Below, one piece after another: positions 1-11,678 of a DNA stretch of 64,000 nt. The position numbers were made by a program, and so were the translations under genes. Within the stretch, counting starts at the first letter, position 1, and every line of letters begins with the position of its first letter. The stretch is from positions 9,764,243-9,828,242 of the forward strand of contig CM055095.1 in the NCBI GenBank assembly GCA_029204225.1, read 5' to 3'. The notes below the pieces were generated by a model. The model was not told the origin of the DNA. It ran no database searches and was given only the letters and a program-made list of their open reading frames with translations. This DNA comes from Diphasiastrum complanatum. Lineage: Eukaryota > Streptophyta > Lycopodiopsida > Lycopodiales > Lycopodiaceae.

Positions 1-850
1 ATACACTCTGACCTATGTGGGCCAATGAAGGTAATGCCTATTGGCGGAGCATTTTATTTTCTAACCTTCATTGATGATTACTCATGAAAGACCTGGATCT
101 ACACCATTAAGCAGAAGTTTGACACATTTGGATGCTTCAAAAGTTCAAAGTCTCGGTGGAAAATCAGTCAGGTGCTAAGATCAAGATACTTAGGACAGAT
201 CGTGGTGGTGAGTATCGTTCCACAACTTTTATTGACTTTTGCAAGGAGCATGGCATTAAACAGGAGTTTGCACAAGTTGATACACCTCAACAAAATGGGG
301 CAGCTAAAAGGAAAAATCGTACCATTGTCGAAGCAGCTAGGACAATGATGACACATATGGGAATTACTGATTCTTTCTAGGGTAAAGTTGTCAAGACTGT
401 TGTGTTTTTGCAAAATAGAAGCCCTAAAGTTGTTGTACAAAATTGCACACCCGAGGAGGCATTCAGTGGTAAGAAGCCTAAGATGGATGGGTTGCGAGTA
501 TTTGGCTACCAAGTGTATGTTCACATACCTAAGAGCGAGAGAGCCAAAATGCAGGTAAAGGCCTTGAAGTGCATTTTTACAGGTTATGATGAACAAACCA
601 AGGGATATAGATGTTATGATCCAGATGGGCTACGTGTGCACATAAGTTGTGATGTGTTATTTGATAAAATCCATAGATTTGGAGATGAAGAAAAGGATAA
701 TGATGAGCTATCCAAGCTTCTCAAAGAGGATGAAGTAGTTCTACCACCACAAGAAGATCATCGTGATCAAGATGAGGAACGTGATACTCCTCCCACTATA
801 GAGATGAGATGGAGAGTGAGAAACAAATCTATTGGATCAGAATAGACTGA
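1..850 (+). pseudogene. Copia element A, broken integrase region
   Basis: Remnant of a Ty1/copia pol gene entering from the left edge of the window. It encodes an integrase core: an HSDLCGPM-like stretch with the first catalytic Asp near the edge, LRTDRGGEY with the second Asp at about 190-215, and a QQNGAAKRKNRT stretch where the catalytic Glu of the usual VAERKNR motif appears replaced. Further on come LQNRSPK and GYRCYDPD, typical of the integrase C-terminal part. A stop interrupts an FWG-type motif at about 378-380, the frame shifts near 120, and another stop lies at about 843. Gag, protease and 5' LTR would lie outside the window. It closely resembles element C at 30.8-34.6 kb, for instance in the PWD...KLPKW segment just after this part. 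No function is expected. Confidence 0.85.
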
Positions 851-859
851 GATTGCAGG

Positions 860-2185
860 TGACAAAATGAAGGAGCAAGATGCACCATGGGATTCCTATT
901 CACTTCGCAATGGTTCACCTCAACGTAAGTTACCTAAATGGTACACTAAACTCATGAGTGACAAGGAAGGGGAAATTGTCGAGTCTAGTAAAAAAGGAGA
1001 GTTATGGCATTCCACAAGAGAGAGAAAGAGACCTGACAGGTTTCAGGTAAATCTTGCACTTTATGAGTGATATTATTTCATCTACTGAACCCTCTTGCTT
1101 TGAGGAGGCCAACAACCAAGAGATATAGCAAAAAGCAATGAAGGAAGAGATTGATTCCATCAAACACCATGACACTTGGGAGATAGTGGATCTTCCAAAG
1201 GGCAAAAGACCCATTGGCAACAAATGGGTATACAGGAAAAGGACAATGCCAATGGAACTATTGCAAAACACAAAGCAAGGCTTGTAGTGAAGGGTTATGC
1301 GCAAAGCAAGGGCATTGACTATGAAAAGACCTTCGCTCCTGTGGCTAAGTGACTTCGCATGGTGATTCCTTTGGTGGCACTATTTGGATAGAATCTACAC
1401 CAGATGGATGTAAAGTCTGTGTTTCTGAATGGTAAGCTTGAAGAAGAAGTGTACATGGAGCAACCTAGTGGCTTTGTGGTACATGACATGGAAGACAAAG
1501 TATGCAAACTAAAGAAGGCTTATATGGATTGAAGCAAGCACCACATGCTTGGTACAACCACTTTGATGAGCATCTCCTATCTAGAGGTTTGACACACACT
1601 TCTTCAAATTTCAATCTTTACTACTTTGCTCATGACTCTAGTATCACATTGATTGTGTTGTACATAGACGACCTCATAATCACAGGTAATGATGACGATT
1701 TTATTGGTGCAATCAAGAAGGACTTATCTTCTAGTTTTGATATGACTGATCTTGGCTTAATGCACTACTGTTTGGGAGTGAAAGTATGGCAAGGTTGTAG
1801 TAGCATCGCACTAACACAAACAAAGTACGTGAATGAGATTTTGAAGCGTTTCAAAATGTGTGATAGCAAGCCAATATCTACACCTGTGGAGGTTGGTAAG
1901 AAACTATCTAACCAGGATGAGAGTGCACTAGTTGATGCTACTTTGTTTCGTCAATTAGTTGGTTCACTCATTTATCTCACAACTACTCGTCCTGACATAA
2001 GTTATGTTGTAAGTGTTGTGAGTCAATTCATGGCTACTCCTAGCTCCTGGAGGCAGTAGAGAGAATTCTTTGTTATGTAAAAGGCACGTTAACCCATGGA
2101 TTGTTGTATGAGAGACAACATACTTTACCAATTTTACAGGGCTTTGTTGATTCAGATTGGGCAGGTTGCATTGATGACATGCGAT
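860..2185 (+). pseudogene. Copia element A, broken reverse transcriptase/RNase H
   Basis: Continuation of element A. It covers the linker (PWDSYS...KLPKW), the start of RVT_2-type reverse transcriptase ([34 protein letters not shown]), the LYGLKQAPHAWY motif, the catalytic YIDD motif at 1661-1672 and the TTRPDISY region. The RNase H start VDSDWAG is visible near 2145-2165 in another frame, and similarity ends around 2185. Lesions seen: frame changes near 1063, 1240, 1516 and 2054, and stops near 1125, 1350 and 1392. No 3' LTR or polypurine tract follows, so the element is truncated at its 3' end. By family it is a Ty1/copia polyprotein that would copy element RNA into DNA; here it is dead. 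Confidence 0.88.
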
Positions 2186-2189
2186 TTTA

Positions 2190-2460
2190 CAAGTAGAGGT
2201 GAGGAAGTCCTCCAAATCCAAGGTAGAGCCTCCAAATGTCCTCCAAACAACCTGCAAGCTCCAAGATGCTCTCCAACTCCAAGTTAGGATGTCTCCACCT
2301 GCAAGTAAGGATATGCAAGCCTCCAAAGATCTCTCCTCTACCTGTGTCCCTACTCTTAAACACAAAGATAGATAACAAGCTAGCCTCAAGTATTCACCAC
2401 CCAACCATAGCTAGAGATCCAAGCTCCAAGCAAGACCTATCTAGCACCCCCTTGTAAATA
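2190..2460 (+). repeat. CCTCCAAAT-rich linker
   Basis: After the copia similarity stops there is a C-rich stretch with irregularly repeated CCTCCAAAT/CTCCAA words. No protein similarity was recognised. Its end (about 2461-2505, ACAAGCATACCACAATAGACTATAGC-like) is shared with 9518-9560, marking a common sequence block in both repeat copies. Confidence 0.4.
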
Positions 2461-2499
2461 ATAAACAAATCACAAGCATACCACAATAGACTATAGCAT

Positions 2500-4085
2500 A
2501 CTTGTTTACAGATTCTCTACTTCAGTTTTTTCGTTTCTTTCTCGTGTTCTTGTTCTGGTTCTTTCTTCTTGTTCCGTTTGAGGTTGGTTCTGCCTGTTAT
2601 CAGGCTTCGTGGGCATTCATTAGATATGTTCTTGTTATTACAATGCCCAAATCAGGCATAATGGACTGATTAATGTTGTGGTATTGTCCTTCTTGTCAGA
2701 GGACACTCAGGTTTGTCACTGTTGCACTGAAGCACATGCATAAACGACCATAATCAGTCAACCATGCATGCCAAACATTCAACCATCAGATCAGCATGCA
2801 AAACCATTGAATAGATAATGAAATCCTACTCTAATGCTGCAAAAATGAACTGAAATCAGATCCTAAACACTAATATACTTGCATAAATCCACAAAACAAA
2901 AAACAAGAAACTAATCTACAACATTTTATAAGTCCAAGAATCAAGAAACCAACCAGTCTTTTGATTCTTGGACATCCCAAAAACATCAAGAACAGGGTTT
3001 TAAGGAGATATGCAAGAACTACACCACAAACCCAGCCTATTTAGTTTACCTGAATGCTGATTCCTACATTAATCCACAAACAAGAAATGAAATCTAATCC
3101 ACTCTACGAACCACAACCACACACAAGGAGAGAAGGGCAAGGTCATGAATGCATTCACTCAAGAAACAAGCATGATCAAGGAGCTCAATGAATGCACCAA
3201 AACTCGTGGAGACTCTTCTCATTTCAGCATGGATAGGTACATTTCACAAAAAGCTCATCTTCACAAAGAGAGAGTCTCTTAAATAAGCAAGAGAGCTCCT
3301 TAGATGGCATCCTAGTGGCATTTCCACATTACACAAATTACAAGTGGAATAATGCTCTCCACTAGAGGACACCATCAAAAGGTGGCTCAGTCTACTTTCT
3401 TTAAGAGGGGTCTACTTGCATTTATTACTTTGCCTAGAAATACTAGTTCCTACATGGTCATTCCATCTTTCGGAATTCACCATGAGGCTTAGACAGTTCT
3501 TGCTTGTCATTCATAACTAGCATTCCTCGGCTCTCATACTCGGCTCTCAGTCTTTGTTCGTCTCATCTTCTCAGAGACTTCCTCGGTCTAAGGTGAGAGG
3601 TGCTCTTGGGTAGCTCTGGCCGAGCATCTTGGGGATTCGTCAGAATCAGCCAACATCATCCCACCCCTAATGTGTTGCAGGACCCACTGCAACTCATATT
3701 GAATGATGTCGTTCTGATTGTGCATTGGCATCTTCGATTGTCACTTGGAAAAGCATAGATCCTCATTCACTTATGTAAAACCAAGTGCTTATTGCTGCTG
3801 GTCTTTCTTTTGATCCATTACTTTTGGATCTCTTTGGGCTTCATAAGAAGGGATTCAACTATCACTGCTCCAGAGAGTCTCTTTTGATCAAGATCGATCT
3901 GACTCAACCTGTTGCTCAAGTTTTGTCCTTTCTTCCTCAGCCTCTTAAAATTTTCTCTTCATTTCTTCTAGCTGCTTTGCCTGCTTCTTAGATCTTTTTC
4001 GGTTGATCAACCAATGTAGGTGGTAGTTGGTCTCCGCAAGACATTTGTAATGATCTTTTAGCCGCTTCAGTAAAACTATCAAAAA
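2500..4085. repeat. Unidentified dispersed repeat, copy 1
   Basis: This stretch aligns by eye with 7395-9515. Shared blocks include a CAAGAATCAAGAAACCAACC segment (about 2937 and 7762), a pair of complementary AGTCCAAGAATC/GATTCTTGGACA arms, the CCACCCCTAATG segment (3661 and 8511), and the GATCCATTACTTTTGGATC segment (about 3812 and 9217). Read on the minus strand, the right part resembles a decayed coding sequence. Copy 1 lacks about 555 bp present in copy 2. The family was not recognised; it could be the internal part of a non-autonomous LTR element. Confidence 0.7.
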
Positions 4086-4519
4086 CTGGAGTTATCTCAG
4101 AAGAACAGTGAACTGATGATAAACAAATAGATGGAAGGTAGGGTGGAGGTGGTGACATCGGTAGATGGTGTGGACGATAGGCATGAGAATGGGCACATAA
4201 GTATGGTGGGCCGGGTGAATAAGGAGACTGATTTCCCAATGCTTGTGTTTCTCTTTCTGAAGGATCTTCATCGTGAGTGGGGTACTTCTTTTGATTGAGT
4301 CTCTTTGGATTGCCCATCTGTCTTCTTAGCCTTGTCGTTCCATATTTGACTTGTGACCTTGGCTGTCGATCTTGCTGATGTTGTTGGCAATGTGGCTGCT
4401 CTAGTGGATCCAAGCAAATCCACTCTCTCCCCCCCAAAAAAATCTGTTGTTGCTAGTAACTGTTCATGGTCAAGATTGGATCGGCGTGTGGAACACATAG
4501 TTGAAAACACATTGGACAT
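3988..4519 (-). pseudogene. Decayed proline-rich minus-strand ORF of unknown family
   Basis: Two overlapping minus-strand reading frames (4268-4519 and 3988-4437) look like one coding sequence broken by a frameshift. The part from MGNPKRLNQKKYPTHDEDPS onward is rich in Pro, Ser and His (SPPPPYLPS) and ends in LVDQPKKI. The segment EAAKRSLQMSCGDQLPPTLV is echoed in the second repeat copy at about 9400-9500, so the ORF belongs to the dispersed repeat. No known domain could be named. It may be a transposon-associated protein; function unknown. Confidence 0.35.
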
Positions 4520-5200
4520 GTGATTGGACTAAAGATTGAACAAATTCTAACTAAATTTGTTTTGATCTTGTTGTAATTGACTCGAAGATGAATATGACGA
4601 TGAGATGTAGGAATCAATTCTGACGTGATAGGAATGTTTAAAATTTTAAGTATGTGCAGAGATCCTAGACTTTGTACAAGGTGATCTAAAGATGGATAGA
4701 TGAATGAAAATGTGTTCTTGAGATGCTCTACGGAAGACTCTCGTGCAGTAGTTATTTCCCATGCAAAAATCAATTAGACAAAATAGGTGAAGAGAAACAA
4801 GTAAATAAACAAACGGTACAAAGAGTGAGAACTATATAGCACTTGTTGAAAAAAACTTGCATTCATCAACATGTACAATTCACCTGGACAATTTCATGTT
4901 TCTATTGATCTTTTAGAGTAATGAAAGAACTCTCATAGCCCTTGTCAAAAACAAGGCAAGAATAGTGACACTGAATCTACCATCGTTGATAGTAGATGTT
5001 GTAAGATATAGCTTGAGATGCAGTTATGGTTGAGGTACTATGTCCTGAGGACCTCTCTGAACAAGAGATTTAGAACTGAATCTCTATCTGGATTTTTGAT
5101 TCCTAGATTTATTGTGTATTGGCACATTGGAAATCGTATCAGCATGTTGCATGATGGAGCTGGTGAATTGCGTGGTAATTTACAAGTTTACAAGAAATTT
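4520..5200. other. No recognisable feature
   Basis: AT-rich sequence with short shadow ORFs only. No domain, tRNA or tandem repeat was recognised. Confidence 0.5.
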
Positions 5201-5201
5201 C

Positions 5202-6560
5202 TCAAGTGAGCAGTAGGTTGAGTGGTTGGGTGCTATGGTGCTCGTGAGGTGTTCTCGTGAGGATCCTATCGTGATTCATAACAGACATGTTGGGCATGTA
5301 GGATCTTGTTGGGTTGTTTTGGACAGTCTTTGAAACTGTGTTTTCTGACACAGTCGGGACACTCGGCGTGGTACTTGGTCTTGATGGGGCAATCAACTGT
5401 GAAATGGCCGGTTTCACCATAGATGAGACATCTGTTGTTCAATGGCCCTTGTATAACGGCATAGCCATCTTGTATGGCTAATGGTTCTGGACTTTTAGAT
5501 GGATATTCATGATAAGTCAAGAAATGTCCGGATTGTGACGATTGTTCTTCATATTGTTGGACTGTATGTATTTAGATAGACTGATATAAAGGGCAAGCAT
5601 CAACATGATGCATAGCCCGGCAGTGTGGGCACCATATTGGTTTTCGTCTATAAGGTACCTGTGCAGGGTTTGGTTGACCAGACATACTGCTTTCGATAGA
5701 CTTCAGGGTAGTTTGAAACTCATTGGTGAGTTTCTTCATTTGCAGTTGATGTTGCTGATTAAGAAACTCCAACTGTGATTTTCAAAACTGATCTCGGGTG
5801 TCCTCGATCGGCTTCAACTCATGGACAAGAGAACGTGGTGCTCGCCTTTCCCTGGATTTGTCAACATATGATCCTTCATCTTCCTCCTTGATGGCATCAG
5901 ACATAGCTAACTTTAGGCTCGTATATTCATCATTGGATTTAAGTTCGCGTCTGATCCATCTTGGAAGGACGACTAAAAACCAGATGATGAGCATCTGTTT
6001 GGAGGGCTGTTCTTGTACTTGACTTTTTAAGCGTTTGCATCGTTGGAAATAGTCTCGTACACGTTCATCTTTTGCCATCTTGATGTTACTCAATTTGACA
6101 AAAGGACTCTCTATCAAACGAAAGGGTTTAAAACGCTTGATAAATGACTCTTTCAAAAGTGACCAGTCCGTTTTATCTTCACAATCGAGGTTAAAAAACC
6201 AGTCACGTGCTTTAGTGATCATGGTCATGGGAAACAGTTGGACCATAGCGTCTACAGATGTTTCGCCATACACATCGCACACATTCTCAAAGAGTTACAA
6301 AAATCTTTGAGGGTCCGAACTACCGTCAACTTTGGTAGATCTAACTTGGGGGTTCTTTTCTCATGATGAGCACCGTGGGTAGCAAAAATGCCATTAAGGT
6401 GGGTTCTGGCCTGTGAGGGTTCAACACCATATTAATGGGCTCATGCTCGTGAAGACTCGGCTCTATCAAGCTCTTGTTATGTGAATGGGTTTGTGGACGG
6501 CTCGTGGAGTTGGGACTGCATTCGGTAGAACCTACGACGTCTGATTTGTTCAACTGTAGG
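5202..6560 (-). pseudogene. Gypsy gag remnant
   Basis: Reading leftward on the minus strand, 6282-5782 encodes a retrotransposon gag core of 166 residues with DWFFNL, FIKRFKP, RVRDYFQRCKRLK and WIRRELKS, the usual capsid-like gag pattern. It is followed by a Gln-rich linker (5772-5572) with a CPHC...HHVDAC motif. At 5520-5266 there is a second Cys/His region, CLIYGETGHFTVDC then CPDC...KDC, where the second Cys of a CCHC knuckle is Tyr. The paired Cys motifs match the layout of gypsy element D at about 35.76-35.88 kb, so this is probably a gag piece of the same broad family. Stops and frame changes separate the parts. No LTR is attached. Confidence 0.8.
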
Positions 6561-6659
6561 GGACCTTACCTTGTATGGATAATCTGCTGGGATATCCGGA
6601 TCAGTATGGTAGTCCATTGGGTACTATTGTGTGTTTTTGGTGCTTTTGGATGTTTTAGG

Positions 6660-6890
6660 ATTTTTTTTTTGGATTTTTTTATGGTTTTTGATCAAAAAAA
6701 AGACGTGAAAAAAATCTCGAAAATGCTTGAAAAAACTCAAAAAAATCTTGAAAAAACACGAAAAAAAATTCTCAAAAAAATCTAAAAAAATCTTGAAAAA
6801 ACAAGAAAATATTCTCGAAAAAATCTAGAAAAATCTTGAAAAAACACAAAAAAATTCTCAAAAACTGCTTGAAAATATCTAGAAAAAAAA
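6660..6890. repeat. A-rich imperfect tandem repeat
   Basis: Runs of 5-9 A alternate with TCTTG, TCTCG and TCTAG words, giving an imperfect 40-60 bp periodicity (CTTGAAAAAACACGAAAAAA-like). It sits at the junction between the gag remnant and an LTR-like block. A simple replication-slippage product is the easiest explanation. Confidence 0.6.
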
Positions 6891-6894
6891 ATCT

Positions 6895-7395
6895 AGTCGC
6901 GAATTGTCGCAAAATCTTCTGGACTGTTCTTCAGGCTCACCCGTCGTGAAACTGTCTCGAAAAGTTCGCAAAATATTCTGAATTTCTTCTTCAAGCTCAA
7001 AATTGTCATCTGTCACGAACAAGATGAAAATGTCGTGAAAAGACAAGTGTTGCGAATAATTCACGAAACACAAAGCTAAAACAAAGAGATGGACTGTCGC
7101 GAATTATTCGTGAACAGAATTTATTCGAGCTTGGAAACAAAACGTCTATTTGAGATCAACCGTCATAAACGGTTAGATGTCCACTGTTACAACATTAAAA
7201 GGCCAAAAGACCTGTCTTGTAATAATATAAATACACTACTTGTTGTAACACACTCACTCTCAATCAGAGACACAACATTGAGATAAGACAGCAAGAAATG
7301 TATAGAAATTTGTTTTTTGATCAATAGTTTCTTATTGTCTGAAAATCTTAAGTTGTCTCTTTGTTGATAGATCCCCTACTCCAGAGGATCCGTTG
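6895..7395 (+). promoter_or_regulatory. LTR-like block with TATA box
   Basis: The block has short repeated words (TCGCGAATT, CGTGAA) followed by a TATAAATA box at 7226-7233, and then about 150 bp that run into the repeat starting near 7395. The layout resembles a plus-strand U3-R-U5, but I could not fix TG/CA ends or find a second copy. It may be the promoter of the element whose interior is the dispersed repeat. Confidence 0.35.
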
Positions 7396-9515
7396 GTTTT
7401 GTAAAAGTTCTCTTTCTTACTTCTTCTGCCTATCAACAGAGACAGTGGGCTCTTGCTTAATGTTCTTTCTTGTTTCAAGCCCAAAATCAGGCAAAAGGGA
7501 CAGGTTCTTGCTGTAGTATTATGTCCTGCCTGTCAAAGGACATCCGGATGGGTCACTCTTGAACTGAATGCACATGCATAATCAACTAAAATGCAAGCCA
7601 ATGCGTTCAACAAATGATCTACATTACTGCTCAGTTGAACAACGATGGATTCCTAGTTCTACTTTGCTGTAAAATGAACTAAAATCAGATCCTACACTGC
7701 TTTACTTGCATAAATTGACAAAACAAGAAACAAAAACTAATCTACAGCATGTTAGAAGTCCAAGAATCAAGAAACCAACCAGTCTTTTGATTCTTGGACA
7801 TCCCAAGAACATCAAGGACTAGAATGTTAGAGAATATACAAGATTTATGCCACATTTTTAGCCTATTTAGTTTACTTGAATACTGGCTCCTACATTAATC
7901 CACAAGAAAACATGAAATCTAATCCACAACTAGGAAAGCAAGAAAACTAGTCCACTCTAAATCCACAACCACACACAATATGAATGGAAGGGCATGATCA
8001 TAGGGGCATCACTCAAGAAAACCATCATGATCAAGGAGCTTAATGTAGCATCAAATTCATGGGAAATCTTCTTATTAAGCATGGAGTAGATACAATGCAA
8101 AAAGCTCCTCTACACAAAGAGAGAGTCTCTTAAATAAACAAGAGAGCTTCTTAGGTGGCATCCTAGTGGAATTTCCACATTTCACAAATTACAAGTGGAA
8201 TAATGCTCTCCACTAGTGGTCACCATCAAAAGGTGGCTCACTCTACTTTCTTTAAGAGGGGTCTACTTGCATTTATTACATTTGCGTAGAAACACAAGTT
8301 CCTACATGGTCATTCCATCTTTCGGGATTCACCACGAGGCTTACACAGTTCTTGCTTGCCATTCCTAACTAGCATTTCTCGGCTCTCATACTCGGCTCTC
8401 AGTCTTCGTTGGTCTCGTCTTCTCAGAGACCTCCTCGGTCTAAGGTGAGAGGTGCTCTTGAGTTGCTCTGTTCGAGTATCTTGGGAATCGTCAGAATCAG
8501 CCAACATCATCCCACCCCTAATGCGTTGCAGAACCCACTGCAACTCATATTGGACGATGACGCTTCGCTTTGTATTGGCATCTTCGATCGTCACTTGGAA
8601 AAGCATAGATCCTTGTTCACTTACATAAAACCAAGTGCTTATTGTCGCCAGTATTTATCACAAAAATTGTTTTTCATGAATTGCCGCAGTTTAACCAGAA
8701 TGTCTTATTGCTGTAATTGGTTGACATTCTCAAAATTGGAGAGCTCTCAACAGCTTCACAACTTGCATGCTCGAGTGCTTTCCATGTGTCTCTTTGTTTT
8801 GTCACTTGTATATGCCATTGACGGTTTCATCTTTGGTTTCTTGGCAGATTCTATCTTCTGGGAGGTCTGTATCCTCCATTTGCCTTTGGGTGTTTCTGTG
8901 GTTCTTCTTTCAGTTGAAGTTCCAGTCTCAAGGAAAACCTTTGATCTACAGGTTGCACAAACTTTGATAATCAGTCTCAAGGGGATGGATTCATAAAAAA
9001 TTGGTAGTAGGAACAGTTTTGGATGGACGGTTTGGTAACGGTAAGAAAACATGATGAAGGCTTGGTGAAAGGATGAAGGAACTGATAGTTCTACAGTTGC
9101 AGCCTTGGACCCTTGCAATGTCGAGCTTTGACCACCACTTGTTGGTTGAAGAGTTTGCTTTATTTTGCTGGTTCACGGTTGTCTTCATCTTTCTTTTCTG
9201 CAGCTCTTTCTTTTAATCCATTACTTTTGGATCTCTTTGGGCTTTGTAGGAGGGGATTCAACTATCATTATTCCAAAGAGTTTCTTTTGATCAAGATTGA
9301 TCTGGCTCATCTATTGCTTAAGTTTTGTCCTTTCCTCCTCAGCTTCTTTGCTTAATTTCTAATGTATTCTAGCTGCTTCGCCTACTTTTGTAGGTCTTCT
9401 TTTGGCTGATCAACCATTGTAGGTGGCAATTGGTCTCGGCAAGACATTTGCAATGATCTTCCAACTGCTTCGGTAGGACTATAAAAACTAGGGATTTCTC
9501 AAAAGAATAGTAAAT
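7395..9515. repeat. Unidentified dispersed repeat, copy 2
   Basis: Diverged second copy of the repeat at 2500-4085, in the same orientation. The two differ by many substitutions and by a segment of about 555 bp at 8645-9205, present only here. The boundaries of that segment do not show a clear GT-AG pair on either strand, so deletion in copy 1 or insertion in copy 2 is more likely than an intron. The copy ends near 9515, where it runs into sequence also seen at 2461-2505. Confidence 0.7.
8310..8606 (-). CDS. 98-residue hypothetical ORF inside the repeat
   Basis: Minus-strand ORF beginning MLFQVTIEDANTKRS, continuing with VQYELQWVLQRIRGGMMLAD and ending in a strongly basic Arg-rich tail (PRRSLRRRDQRRLRAEYESR). 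The first 20 codons recur in the other repeat copy (minus strand near 3755), where a 1-bp indel breaks the frame. Conservation between copies suggests it was once coding. Function unknown; probably a piece of an element-encoded protein rather than a host gene. Confidence 0.35.
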   Translation of the reverse strand: MLFQVTIEDANTKRSVIVQYELQWVLQRIRGGMMLADSDDSQDTRTEQLKSTSHLRPRRSLRRRDQRRLRAEYESREMLVRNGKQELCKPRGESRKME

Positions 9516-10186
9516 TGATGATAAATCACAAGCATACTACAACAGACTATAGCATACTCAAGATCCAAACCTACTTATGTCCTATGCCATAAGCAAGATC
9601 CAAACCCTAAGCATACTACACACAAGAAAGTACTCTACACACTAGTAGCAACACTAGAGCATAAGCAAAGCAAGCAAGAGAGATCTCTCTCTCCCCAATG
9701 GGTGCCCTACTACCCTCATATAGATGGTCCATGGACCCCTCCAGTGCACTATGGAGTTCCATGCCCATCCAATGAGAGAGAGAAGCCTAGGGGAGTTAAA
9801 GAACCTCCAATAACCTCCATAGGCTTATGGAAAGTCAAGAGACTCCTTCCATTACCTATGACTCTTTGAATGCCTTTCTTGTGGGAGTTGGGAACTCATT
9901 AGACCCATTGGAAGTGCGCCCTCCTACTAGGTCCCAATGCCCAAGTTGTGCATGTATACTTTGGTCCTAGACCATTAAAGTGATATGGTTCAAAGTTGAG
10001 ACCCAAGGTTTAGAAAAATAGTCATCTAATGACTTTCTAACACCTCTCTAGATTCCATATCTCCATCCAAGGCATAGACACCTACCTGTCCTTAACCAAG
10101 GACACCAGTACCTTAATCTAAGACACCTACTCTTAATCCTAAGGATATCCCTTATCCAAGGGTCACGTGACTCCATACCTCCGACC
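9516..10186. other. Non-coding stretch left of copia element E
   Basis: Starts with a short block shared with 2461-2505, then has AAGATCCAAACC and AAGCATACTA words repeated a few times and a sequence of LTR-like composition. No ORF or TG/CA boundary could be supported. Confidence 0.4.
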
Positions 10187-10867
10187 TGTTAAAAATTCAC
10201 AATTCTAGCTTGACTAGTTTTGGTCATATGACTTGTAAATAGTTAGATGGTCATGATGTGGCTTGTCACACGTGCCAAATAGCATAGGATTCCATTCATA
10301 AGGATGTTCTCAAGTAGACCTAAGTGTTAGAACCTTTGGAATGAGTCCAAATTATGCTTAGATACAAGGGAGAAAAAATAGGAGCTATTTTTGGTAATTT
10401 TTGCATTGTTGAGGGATCTCCAAGATTCCAACCTTAACTTGGTAGGGATGAAAGATCCACCAAAATTAGCATTAGGGATAGGTTTAGGGCTACTCATACC
10501 TGCCAAAACCGTGATGGATCATGTATATATAGGTGATGATATCTCACCAAAATCAATCAAGCAATTTCATGTTTTTTCTCTCATAATGGTGCAATTGCTC
10601 TCTATGTTCATAATTGTTTGAGTACTTGTGATTACTAATGATTATAGGATTGAATGTAGGTCTGGTGTACAGTACTCAGACTGTGGGAGGCTGTACTTTC
10701 ACACGTGTGAAGCCTTCTTCAAGGATTTGGGCCATTTAGTGAGGTTCAAGCATAGATTTTTGATGGATTTTGATGGTTCAACTTGTGCTAATCTTATGAA
10801 ATCATAATCTATTGTTTTCCTCATCATTTCAAGTGTTTTAGGATCCTTATTTGCTGTAATTTTTACA
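10187..10867 (+). repeat. 5' LTR of copia element E
   Basis: Starts TGTTAAAAATTCACAATTC and ends TTTTTACA directly before the primer binding site. A TATATATA promoter-like box lies at 10524-10531. It repeats almost exactly at 15642-16323. The small ORF at 10391-10621 falls wholly inside it and is not a gene. Confidence 0.93.
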
Positions 10868-10879
10868 TGGTATCAGAGC
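10868..10879 (+). promoter_or_regulatory. Primer binding site, element E
   Basis: TGGTATCAGAGC immediately follows the LTR end. This is the standard copia site complementary to the 3' end of initiator methionine tRNA. Confidence 0.95.
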
Positions 10880-11678
10880 CTAAAGGCTGAAATGAGCTAA
10901 ATCTTTGGTTTTCATTCAATTTGATCACAATTTTTGATCTAAATCTTGTGTAGATTGGATCTTAGCATCTAGTATTGATTCTAGAACTCAAAGTGAGTCA
11001 AATACATTGGAGATTGGTGTTGTGTGACTTCATTTGCAGGTGTTTAGATGTCTAAAACCAGAGGCAAAGTTGAATTCAATTCACATTACCAAGATAGCAA
11101 GTTTTGCTTGCTCCAAGCATTGATTTCTAAGCGAGTTTTGGAGGTGATTTCATAGAGGAGGCTTTCTAGCATTCAAGGAGAGGGAAGATCAGAGTTTTGG
11201 GGACTCTTCAAGGCTGTTCTAAGGTGTAGTAGACACCTCCTAAAGTGATTTAGGTTCAGTCCAACCATTGCTTGACTTATGCACCAAATTAGATCAATTT
11301 TTCATCAATTTTGATCATTTTTTGCTTGTGATTGGATAGTAGATTGTGTTGCATTCTCATTAAGTTCCATTTAGATCTTTTACAAGTGATTTTGGAAGTA
11401 TATTAGGTTGCTGATATTCACTCTTGATCAGATCATTTGGAAGCTTTAATGTTCTTTATAGAAAGAGGGGCAATTCTACTAGTATTGTCTACTTCAATCA
11501 AGCAAGTGCATTGTTTCTAGTATTCTATGATTTGATTTTGTTAGAGATCATTCTTAGATCTTTATAGGAAGTCTATTACTGATCTTTTCAGGTTCCTAAG
11601 AAGTGGGATAAGGTAGACCTTCAATCAAATCAATAGAAGTAACCTTCATTTGTGTCAAGTCCTTGATTAGGAGACTAG

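Noticed and set aside
8409..8996. 195-residue plus-strand ORF with hydrophobic stretches
   Set aside because: It runs antisense to the better supported minus-strand ORF and across the boundary of a repeat indel.
10391..10621. 76-residue ORF starting MVIFALLRDLQD
   Set aside because: Lies wholly in the 5' LTR of element E, and its counterpart in the 3' LTR is not an ORF.
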